From NCBI GenBank assembly GCA_937996675.1, contig CALKUN010000142.1:1-6180 (forward strand): 6,180 bases of DNA. Reading direction: 5' to 3'. This DNA is from an uncultured Candidatus Saccharibacteria bacterium (lineage in GTDB: Bacteria > Patescibacteriota > Saccharimonadia > CAILAD01 > GCA-016700035). The notes beneath the pieces are model-generated. The model saw nothing but the letters and a program-made list of their open reading frames with translations. It was not told the DNA's origin and searched no databases. Positions 1 through 5,900 of this stretch are shown piece after piece. Every line of letters begins with the position of its first letter. Position 1 is the stretch's first letter. Position numbers and translations under genes: made by a program.

Positions 1-9
1 CCGAGCCAG

Positions 10-41
10 AAAAAAATCGGGCAGCCAAGACGAGTCTTGGC
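10..41 (-). terminator. Hairpin plus T7 terminator of the minus-strand genes
   Basis: Read on the minus strand, an 8-bp dyad (GCCAAGAC, centre TC, GTCTTGGC; 41 to 24) is followed six bases later by seven consecutive T (16 to 10). This matches a hairpin/T-tract transcription end for the leftward genes at 255-953. The same half-site, CCAAGACGA, forms the hairpin before the T6 tract at 2843-2848. T-tracts of about seven also mark RNA 3' ends in some nucleocytoviruses such as African swine fever virus (family knowledge). The functional assignment is inferred. Confidence 0.5.
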
Positions 42-60
42 GAGAGGTACGAAAACACAG

Positions 61-84
61 CTGATCGCACACATTCGCGATCAG
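61..84. repeat. Hairpin with 8-bp perfect stem
   Basis: CTGATCGC (61-68) is the exact reverse complement of GCGATCAG (77-84), with an 8-base loop. It lies in the non-coding region between the leftward gene end and the T7 terminator. It could be RNA structure in a 3' untranslated region, a protein-binding site or chance. No T-tract follows it on either strand. Confidence 0.4.
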
Positions 85-241
85 ACTGATGTAGCCGCTG
101 TAATCGACTGCGCCGTACCCCCGCCAATGGCGCTGTTAGTGCGCAGAGTAGCGCGAGTGTCGTGGAGCTAGCAGGCTTATGTAATGCGCAAGTGTCAGCG
201 GAGTAAAGTCGCGGTGGGGTAGACGCTGGTGAAGTGTACTT

Positions 242-259
242 GGTAGACCATGGTCTACC
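242..259. repeat. 18-bp perfect palindrome over a stop codon
   Basis: GGTAGACCATGGTCTACC is identical to its reverse complement over all 18 bases. The TAG stop of the minus-strand membrane-protein gene (255-257) lies inside it, so the last four residues of that protein are encoded partly by the palindrome. As RNA it could form a hairpin at the end of the reading frame. As DNA it could be a dimeric protein-binding site. Its role is unknown. Confidence 0.55.
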
Positions 260-626
260 GTAGCCACATGCAGGTGCCGATGGGGACACGCCTCTGGATG
301 GCGCTGTACTTGCGGTCGCGCTGTTCGTCGGTCAAGCGACCTGCAGCCACGTCCTTCTCTAGACGGTTGAGGTCTCGTGAGATGTTACGGCATCGTTCAG
401 CGGACTCGGCCAACCCGAGCGTGTGGTTGACCCCCTGCAATACGGCTGCGCTCACCGAGAACGCGAGTATGATGGTGTTGGCGTCGGCCAGCTCCTGGCC
501 CGCGGGCGTCGCTAGTCCAGCAGACACGCAAGTGAGCGTGAGGGACAGTACGGTGGCGATCGTCGAGCCGATGGAGTACAAGCGCGAGATGAGGAAGAAG
601 CGGCACGCAGCAGTCTTGAGCGTCAT
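255..626 (-). CDS. SLATT-like two-helix membrane protein
   Basis: This 123-aa protein has two hydrophobic segments (about residues 19-38 and 50-72), then a charged helical tail (73-113) with RNISRDLNRLEKD and TDEQRDRKYSAIQRRVPIG. Two membrane helices followed by an amphipathic or coiled helix ending near a P-I motif is the arrangement I associate with SLATT domains, predicted membrane effectors in bacteria that also occur in giant viruses. The family call rests on pattern recognition, not a search. The N-terminus before the first helix is short for the family (about 18 residues), so the protein may be a minimal version. The start is the only ATG before the first helix, and TATA directly abuts it. 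It lies 24 bases downstream of the next minus-strand gene, so co-transcription is likely. Role unknown; probably in a host or viral membrane. Confidence 0.6.
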   Translation of the reverse strand: MTLKTAACRFFLISRLYSIGSTIATVLSLTLTCVSAGLATPAGQELADANTIILAFSVSAAVLQGVNHTLGLAESAERCRNISRDLNRLEKDVAAGRLTDEQRDRKYSAIQRRVPIGTCMWLR

Positions 627-630
627 TATA
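627..630 (-). promoter_or_regulatory. TATA directly abutting the membrane-protein start codon
   Basis: On the minus strand the sequence reads GTAACGTATA and then ATG, with no base between TATA and the start. GTAACG also occurs beside the TATA of the divergent promoter near 985-993. The position is too close for a classical TATA box 25-30 bases before the RNA start, so it would have to act as an initiator-like or late-promoter element. Inferred from recurrence at other starts in the window. Confidence 0.4.
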
Positions 631-650
631 CGTTACCGCCGCAAAGCCTG

Positions 651-953
651 CTACCACAACAGTCGTGCAGTGTAGTACATGGGACTGAGCGGGTTGTTAC
701 GGGTAGCAGCGATCAGTGAGGCGAATCGTTGGTGGAAGCGACGTCTACGCTCCTTGTCATGGTGTTGGGTGTAGTCTTCCATGCTACTGTCCCCGAAGTG
801 CACCACGATCGTGCGCGGCCGTTCTTGGACGGCGTGCTGTGTCGTGATGGTGACCATCCACTTTTTGGCTGAGCGGGTAGATGGCGCGAGTGTCCAGGCG
901 GCCACCTGTCGTGGTTTGGCAAGGCGCTCGAAGCGTTCAGCGACCGTCAACAT
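651..953 (-). CDS. Small conserved giant-virus family protein (DUF5754-like)
   Basis: This 100-aa basic protein, numbered from the ATG at 953-951, carries KKW at residues 30-32, VHFG near 51-54, EDYT at 59-62, HDKERRRRF at 65-73 and a terminal LLW. The order KKW, then FG, DYT, H-D, R-rich stretch, and a C-terminal LLW matches an uncharacterised short family I know from phycodnaviruses and mimivirus relatives. I recall it as DUF5754, but the name is unverified. Its function is not known to me. In-frame upstream ATGs exist at 1001-999, 1013-1011 and beyond. I chose 953 because it leaves the palindrome and TATA as promoter and keeps the gene clear of the divergent fibre gene; a start at 1001 would add 19 residues and overlap that gene's ATG. 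It probably heads a two-gene leftward transcript with the membrane protein. Confidence 0.65.
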   Translation of the reverse strand: MLTVAERFERLAKPRQVAAWTLAPSTRSAKKWMVTITTQHAVQERPRTIVVHFGDSSMEDYTQHHDKERRRRFHQRFASLIAATRNNPLSPMYYTARLLW

Positions 954-999
954 CGACTGCAGTGTCCAAACGAGTTTGGGCGACGTTACTATACGAACC
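954..999. promoter_or_regulatory. Compact divergent promoter with central palindrome
   Basis: Only 46 bases separate the chosen leftward start (953) from the rightward fibre start (1000). They contain CCAAAC-GA-GTTTGG (966-979), a dyad resembling the hairpins at 24-41 and 2815-2837, and TATA at 990-993, which reads the same on both strands. TATA is 6 bases before the fibre ATG and 36 before the leftward ATG. The arrangement suggests shared control of both directions. This is inference from layout. Confidence 0.45.
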
Positions 1000-2274
1000 A
1001 TGGCGCGATTCATCCAGGGAACCTGCGGACTGGCCAACATCGACAATGATGATCGCATCAGGGCCGAGGACGTGACCTACGACAACAGTGACGGGCTGTA
1101 CCCGCCCGGTACCGACACGGTGCAGCTAGCCCTCGAGGCTGCTGGAGGCGGCGCGAGTGTAGCCGAGATGACTCCAACAGTGGCTGGCACCGCCTACGGA
1201 CTACAGGACGACGCAAAAGAGCTCAATAGCCTAGGACGCGACGTCTCTCTTACAGCTACCCGATCGACCGCGCGCTACCTCTCTGCTGGTGGTGCACCAC
1301 AGGACGCCACCTACACGAGCTGCATCTTCGATTCTAACCGCTCTGGGCAAGACGCGACCACTAACCTCTCAAACGCAATCGCGAGCATCAATGAGACCGA
1401 TCTGACTACTGCGAACCTTACCGCTTCTACCGTGATCGCAAACACGTCCACTCTCACGAATGTTCCTTGTGGGAACAGCATCCTGCAACTGAACACAACG
1501 AACGCCAGTGCAGCTACACTCCTCGATAGTACGGTGCTCGCGAACAGTAGCTCTATCGCGAGTGCGAACCTCGACAAGACAGTTCTCCTGGCTACACGAC
1601 TTAATGCTGCGAGCGTCCCTATGGAGGGTGGTGTGTTCATTGGTAATGGATCCAATGCGGTCGTGACACAGCTCAAAGAGAGCGTGTTCATTGGTTCTAG
1701 TGCTGGCGCGGTGGTTAGTCAGGCTGGTCAGCAGTCGCTCTATGTCGGCAACCAGAGCAGCGCAGAGACCGTCAACGGTCGCGAGGCCTGGATCAGCTCC
1801 TTTGATCGATTCTACTTGCGTACACTGCGTGCCGATGCCGCGCCTCTCGACGTATGCTTCTACAACGCAGGTACGGCCGAGGTCACGTACGGTCCCCCAC
1901 CTGCTCCCATCCTCTCTACCGCTACCATCTCCTCAGCATGGTTTCCAGCTATGTACAACCCGACTACCAACGTTCTAGCCTATGCTAATGGTACCCGCAT
2001 TAGCCGTGTTTGGCGACAACAGGGTACTACAGACCTCAACGGTAGCGTTACGTTCAATCCCGGCGGCCTTATCGCCGTCAACGCGCCAAATACCGCTATC
2101 ACCGCTACTGTCGTGAGCTCAAGCGCCTCAATCGCCTATACCTGTTCGATCAGCAACATCAACAGCGGGACGTTCTCCATACAGGTGTTTCAGTCAACTA
2201 ACGCTGTCGTGGGCTCTGCAACAATGGTCCGCGCTGGCTCTGGTCTTGTGGTCCACGTCACGCTCGCGTACTAA
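1000..2274 (+). CDS. Fibre-like structural protein with YadA-head-like repeats
   Basis: This 424-aa protein resembles trimeric fibre proteins of phages and large eukaryotic viruses. An N-terminal module (residues 22-47, EDVTYDNSDG then DTVQLALEA) is like those at the start of fibre shafts. A Ser/Thr/Asn-rich middle (about 105-205) has beta-helix-like repeats such as STVIANTST and STVLANSSS. Three repeats with VFIG at 212, VFIG at 229 and LYVG at 247 (spacing 17-18) resemble the head repeats of YadA-type trimeric adhesins. FYNAGTAEVTYG (287-298) leads into a beta-rich C-terminal domain ending VVHVTLAY. Many N-X-S/T sequons are present. It is probably a surface or receptor-binding protein. The frame is open back to 781, but 1000 is preferred: AACCATGG context, TATA six bases upstream, and residues before it look like antisense of the leftward gene. 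The C-terminus may be alternatively spliced (see 2185-2282). Confidence 0.65.
   Translation: MARFIQGTCGLANIDNDDRIRAEDVTYDNSDGLYPPGTDTVQLALEAAGGGASVAEMTPTVAGTAYGLQDDAKELNSLGRDVSLTATRSTARYLSAGGAPQDATYTSCIFDSNRSGQDATTNLSNAIASINETDLTTANLTASTVIANTSTLTNVPCGNSILQLNTTNASAATLLDSTVLANSSSIASANLDKTVLLATRLNAASVPMEGGVFIGNGSNAVVTQLKESVFIGSSAGAVVSQAGQQSLYVGNQSSAETVNGREAWISSFDRFYLRTLRADAAPLDVCFYNAGTAEVTYGPPPAPILSTATISSAWFPAMYNPTTNVLAYANGTRISRVWRQQGTTDLNGSVTFNPGGLIAVNAPNTAITATVVSSSASIAYTCSISNINSGTFSIQVFQSTNAVVGSATMVRAGSGLVVHVTLAY
1633..1755 (+). repeat. Short tandem repeats in the fibre gene
   Basis: Three consecutive units of about 51-54 bases encode GVFIGNGSNAVV, SVFIGSSAGAVV and SLYVGNQSSAE. The first two share the identical 12-mer GTGTTCATTGGT at 1633-1644 and 1684-1695, exactly 51 bases apart. 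Near-identity at the DNA level suggests fairly recent duplication within the shaft. Confidence 0.6.
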
Positions 2275-2282
2275 CCCCACAG
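2185..2282 (+). other. Candidate spliceosomal intron, 98 bases
   Basis: The 3' end reads TACTAACCCCACAG|GTC. TACTAAC is the ideal branch-point sequence, and the short run from it to CAG resembles the fused branch/3' splice motif of some protists such as Trichomonas and Giardia. The branch motif contains the stop codon of the fibre gene. The best in-phase donor is CAG|GTGTTT at 2185. Joining CAG at 2184 to GTC at 2283 keeps the frame and gives TFSIQ-VFDEDGALVPG. ACAGGT flanks both junctions (2181-2186 and 2279-2284). Against it: the donor is weak, the segment is not AT-rich, and the unspliced reading frame already ends in a plausible way. Confidence 0.3.
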
Positions 2283-2477
2283 GTCTTCGACGAGGACGGC
2301 GCGCTCGTCCCAGGTGCCTACGAAGGACAGTACCCCGTGGTGCGCGCGAGCATCCTCGCGGCTGGTGGACCGGACTGTACCGCTGGCATAGCCATCTCAG
2401 GGTACGAGCCCGCCCTTACCGCCTGTCTCAGTGTCTGTTTGCAGCTCGCCTACAACACGCGCTGGCTTCTCGCGTAG
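2283..2477 (+). CDS. Hidden reading frame without ATG; possible alternative fibre C-terminus
   Basis: This frame encodes 64 residues beginning VFDEDGALVPGAYEGQYPVV and ending AYNTRWLLA before TAG. It contains no ATG; open codons extend back to 2202, after a TAA at 2199-2201. Codon use looks genuinely coding: most third positions are G or C, amino-acid composition is balanced, and the two other forward frames are either closed or arginine-rich. Explanations: a second exon of the fibre gene (459 aa if spliced from 2184), a -1 frameshift product of it (no clear slippery site seen), a separate gene with a non-ATG start, or a pseudogene or assembly error. No family recognised. It ends 39 bases before the next gene. 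Confidence 0.4.
   Translation, partial: VFDEDGALVPGAYEGQYPVVRASILAAGGPDCTAGIAISGYEPALTACLSVCLQLAYNTRWLLA
2289..2309 (+). repeat. GC-rich hairpin after the fibre stop codon
   Basis: GACGAG (2289-2294) pairs with CTCGTC (2304-2309) across a 9-base loop, 15 bases after the fibre stop. No T-tract follows, so it does not match the terminators elsewhere in the window. It also lies inside the hidden coding frame, so it may simply reflect codon composition. Confidence 0.25.
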
Positions 2478-2500
2478 CTCAAGTCAATTGTGTGTCCGAT

Positions 2501-2511
2501 AGATATAGCCA
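2501..2511 (+). promoter_or_regulatory. AGATATAGCCA start-proximal element, copy 1
   Basis: AGATATAGCCA ends five bases before the ATG at 2517. The identical 11-mer stands three bases before the ATG at 2908. In a GC-rich sequence with very few TATA tetramers this is unlikely to be chance. It probably sets transcription start, or start plus translation context, giving a very short leader. Function inferred. Confidence 0.5.
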
Positions 2512-2516
2512 CCATC

Positions 2517-2813
2517 ATGACCGCGAAGCAGCAGCTGCTCGAGCTTCTAGCTCTGCCATACAATCCCGCGAGAGATCTCGAACCCTTCTTCGACGCGCTG
2601 AAGGCCTACTGCAATGACCCCGCCTCGCGAGCCGATCCTGACCGACCGCGGCTACACCGGGCCACCTATGCGCTGCACGACGTACGCAGCGAGCCGCCTC
2701 TTACGGCTGAAGAGCGTCGCAACATCGGAACCCCTCACGGTCCAACCATGGTTGGACGTCTCACTGGCTACCCGTTCAACGCCTTGCCTGCCGACTGGTT
2801 CCGCCGAGCGTAG
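2517..2813 (+). CDS. Unknown 98-aa protein
   Basis: I do not recognise this protein. It begins MTAKQQLLELLALPYN and has a likely helical N-terminal third (residues 2-31), then a charged Pro/Arg-rich centre (DPASRADPDRPRLHR) and a C-terminal part with LTAEERRNIGTPHGP and GYPFNALPADWFRRA. No signal peptide, membrane segment or metal-binding cluster is visible. The ATG at 2517 is preferred over an in-frame GTG at 2490 because the AGATATAGCCA element ends five bases before it and A is at -3. A hairpin with T6 follows the stop by one base, so it looks like a complete transcription unit between the fibre region and the primase-helicase. Soluble and probably a small accessory or regulatory protein, but that is only a guess. 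Confidence 0.55.
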   Translation: MTAKQQLLELLALPYNPARDLEPFFDALKAYCNDPASRADPDRPRLHRATYALHDVRSEPPLTAEERRNIGTPHGPTMVGRLTGYPFNALPADWFRRA

Positions 2814-2814
2814 A

Positions 2815-2848
2815 CACCAAGACGATCGAGCTTGGTGCCACCTTTTTT
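2815..2848 (+). terminator. Hairpin plus T6 terminator after the 98-aa gene
   Basis: CACCAAG (2815-2821) pairs exactly with CTTGGTG (2831-2837) around a 9-base loop, and T6 follows at 2843-2848 after five bases. It starts one base after the stop codon. The 5' arm shares CCAAGACGA with the hairpin before the T7 tract at the left end, so both appear to be the same kind of transcription-end signal. Confidence 0.55.
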
Positions 2849-2893
2849 GCGCGGGAGGCAGTGGATGGCGGTCCAATAGAGATGTGCTGAGAG

Positions 2894-2904
2894 AGATATA
2901 GCCA
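2894..2904 (+). promoter_or_regulatory. AGATATAGCCA start-proximal element, copy 2
   Basis: Identical to the element at 2501-2511 and ending three bases before the primase-helicase ATG at 2908. It follows the T6 terminator by 45 bases, so the primase-helicase should have its own promoter. No Shine-Dalgarno sequence is convincing here; the context AACCATG is eukaryote-like. Confidence 0.5.
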
Positions 2905-2907
2905 ACC

Positions 2908-5900
2908 ATGTCCGCCGCCAACGCCATCAACCACCCCATCCACACCAGTCTCGCCAAGTGTCTCGAGCACGACTCGCCTCGCCCTGAGCATGTGGTGGTC
3001 GCCATCGAGTACGCCAAGGAGGCCATGGGCCGCCGCTACGCCACGATCACCGGAAACGATGATGGCGACGCGTACACTTGCCTGCTCGAGTACCTGGCCA
3101 GCCACTACGACGAGAGCAGCCGCAGCAACGGCGCCGAGTACGCCGTGCACGAGGTCGTGCGCAGCGGGCTCCCTCGCCGCGTGATGTTCGACATCGACTA
3201 CAAGGCACCCGTCTCGCTCGAGCAGCTCAAGGCCGACGTCCAGCTCCTGCAGGATGCCTACGCCAAGTCGTTCGAGAGCTACGGCAACCCCTGGGAGATC
3301 GACCTCTCTCCAGCCAGCTTCACTCTAACGGTGAGTGACGACCGCGCTCCCTTCAAGGGCTTCCACCTGCTTCACACGCGCGTGGTCATGCCCGCAGCCT
3401 CTGTCGTGCGCATCTACGCAGCCATCAAGGAGCTCCTCGAACAGACTCCCGCTGGTCACGCACTGGCCGCTGTGCTGGACCCTGTGCCCACGCGCGAGAT
3501 GTTCACCATGCGTCTCTACGGCTCGCCCAAGTTCATGCGCGCTCCTCGACGCAGGGCCACGCTCACGCGCCAGAAGCGCATCTTCAACGACGAGGACGAG
3601 GTCTGCTTTGAGCCAACCGAGGACATGCGTGACTACGTGATCCAGCCCGCGCATGGTGTTAGTAACGATCCCAACCAGACGCTCATCTACTACACGGCCC
3701 TGCACGAGGACGACGAGGGTACCACCCGCTCCGACTCTCGCGGGACCCCCGGTTCCCGCTTTGACTTGTCTGACGACGCTATCGCTCGTCTCGGCTCCTG
3801 CGAGCTGTTGAACGGCTGGGAACCCCGAGGAGGGGTCAAGAGCGGGGAGCTCAAGGCAGCGGGTCGCACCACTACCTGGTGGCGTCTGGACCTCACTCTG
3901 GTCGATGCCCAGCGACAGCTCTGTAGCGTCTGCAACCGCGTGCACGAGAACCGTACTGACTACCTCTGGCTCACTGGCGAGGGACTCGTGGACGAGACCA
4001 AGCCCATCTACGTGCGCTGCCGAGCCCGCTCCCAGACCAGCGAGGAGAAGGCAGCCAATAACTACAGATACAACGTGGTTGCCACCATTCCTGGCATGGA
4101 TGACGTGCCCGCTCCGACTGTCAGGGAACCGCTCGTGGCCCCCACGCTCAAGTACGCCTTTAACTTCGAGGGCTACACGGGTAAGCCACTCAAGACCCCT
4201 CTGACCACCTTTCTGGACGCGCAGAAGAGCGCCCACTTGGTGGCCATCGAGGCCGCTGATCGATCTGCTGCTACCAAGCGCGCAGAGAAGGCTCAGCTCA
4301 ACGCCGACCTCACAAAGGCCGTGGCCTACCAGCTCGGCGTAATGCAGCGGGCGCTCGAGGCGAAGGATGATGCCCCTAACCCTCTCTACGACGCTTTGAA
4401 GGAGCTCAAACGAAAGGGCGCCGACTACGCCATCCACGGCCAGCAGCAGTTTGATGATCTGGCCGACCGCGTGTACGAGAACGAGTACGAGATGCTTTGC
4501 GCCATCCACTGCAACGCCTGGACGCATGATCAGGAAGGTGCTGCAATCTGGGACGATGGGCGATGGACGTCTAAGAACTGGGATGAGCAGCGCATCAAGG
4601 ACATACGTGAGCAGATGGTCTTTCGTATGGCGTCTGGGGCGACGTACAGCGGTTCGAAGTTCTGGAGAGCGATCTCCGCAGCCTACGCGCGCAACAGCCA
4701 GACTAGCTTCACCCCTCACCCCCTCGGTCGCTCGGCTATTGGTCTCCCCTCTCCTAGCCTCTGGTGTATGCGCAGGGGAATCAATAACTACGCTGGTCTG
4801 CATGCCTGCCCGCTGCCGCAGCTGAACCCCGACAGGCTCGTCCGTCAGCAGCACCGCGATGTCTTCGAGCACTTTCTACGCTCGCAGATCGCTGGGGAGG
4901 GTGACGAGTACTACCGATACTTGATGGGATGGTTGGCCAGCGCCATGCAGCGCCCTCACGAGAAGATCGGCATCGCCCTGCTCATCCGCGGTCCCATGGG
5001 GTGCGGTAAGAGCATCTTGATCTCGCTGCTCAGTGCCATCGTTCCCCACGCGACAACGGTGACCAACAAGGGTCTGCGCACGCTCACCGACAAGTTCAAC
5101 ACCGACCTCGAGAACCGCACCCTTTACATGTTTGGAGAGGTTGGGGAGACCAGTCGCGCTGGACTCACTGGAGATCAGGTCGCTGCCATCAAGACCCTGA
5201 TCACAGACGACGTCCAGGAGATCGAGGCCAAGTTCAAGGCTATGAAGCGTCAGAAACAGTACCTGAACATCATCGTCTGCTCAAACATGCTCAACTGCAT
5301 CGAGACTGGCGAGGGCGACCGACGCTGGTGCGTGCTAGACACCTCTTGTCCCGTTCACGACAAGGACGATAGCGAGTACTGGAAAAGGGTCTACCCACTC
5401 TTCACCAAAGACAAGAGCTTCGCTGCGTCAATCCAAGAGCTCCTCCTCGACTACGACATCCCCGCTTCCGGCTTCGAGCCCAAGGAGTACCCCAAGTCCG
5501 AGGCGCTCCAGGTCACGCGTAGAGAGCTTCCAATCACGAACTACGCCCTCAAGTACCCCAACCTCCGCCAGCGTGTCACCGAGTACTTGCGGGACAAGCC
5601 CGAGTACGAGCCAGACAGACCAGCTACCCTACGCGACATCGTCATCTGCCAGCGCATCGACGAAGGCAACGATGGGACCGGTGGCTCCCTCCGCGGTGAC
5701 TCGATCGATCAGCAGGAACGAGACCTGTATTACGCCATGAGCAACATCCCCCAGGTCAAGCAGCGCTTTTCGCTACACCCAGACAACGACGGAGGTCGTA
5801 TGACCCGCATCACCGCGGCTGGTCGCCAAGAGGTCCTCAAGCTCGCCATCGTCTGGGGTGAGGACGATTCGGCTCAGACAAACGAGGCTGCTGAAGCCTC

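Larger units (their letters stand above)
1..254. other. Non-coding left region rich in hairpins
   Basis: I see no convincing gene here: the ATG-started frames are very short (for example 14 codons from 127) and none resembles a protein I know. The stretch holds several dyads: 24-41, 61-84, a small CGCCA-A-TGGCG at 122-132, GCGC/GCGC around 141-154, and the perfect palindrome at 242-259. It lies downstream of two minus-strand genes, so part of it is probably their 3' untranslated region and terminator. A structured RNA or a replication signal is possible, but nothing in the sequence decides between these. Confidence 0.6.

Noticed and set aside
250..675. 141-codon plus-strand frame
   Set aside because: It is antisense to the membrane-protein gene, is rich in Arg and Ser, and starts inside the palindrome. 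The minus-strand reading gives clear membrane helices.
781..999. Upstream extension of the fibre frame to an ATG at 781
   Set aside because: The extra 73 residues are Arg/Cys-rich and antisense to the DUF5754-like gene. The ATG at 1000 has a Kozak-like context and TATA six bases upstream.
2137..2140. Fifth TATA tetramer, inside the fibre gene
   Set aside because: No start codon lies close downstream of it in a useful frame; it encodes part of the C-terminal domain.
2246..2617. 123-codon plus-strand frame overlapping the fibre end
   Set aside because: The product is an Arg-rich shadow. The neighbouring frame through 2283-2477 has a much more protein-like composition.
2614..3150. Several ~95-124-codon frames around the 98-aa gene and primase start
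   Set aside because: They cross the hairpin/T6 terminator and promoter element or lie antisense to the primase N-terminus, without motifs or start signals.
3331..3339. GTGAGTGAC resembling a splice donor
   Set aside because: The primase frame reads straight through it into the conserved GFHLLH motif, so no intron is needed here.
3325..4872. 515-codon open frame on the minus strand
   Set aside because: It lies entirely antisense to the primase-helicase with its conserved motifs. Long antisense frames are expected in GC-rich coding DNA, and its composition (Val/Leu/Gly/Arg-rich, no motif) fits a shadow.
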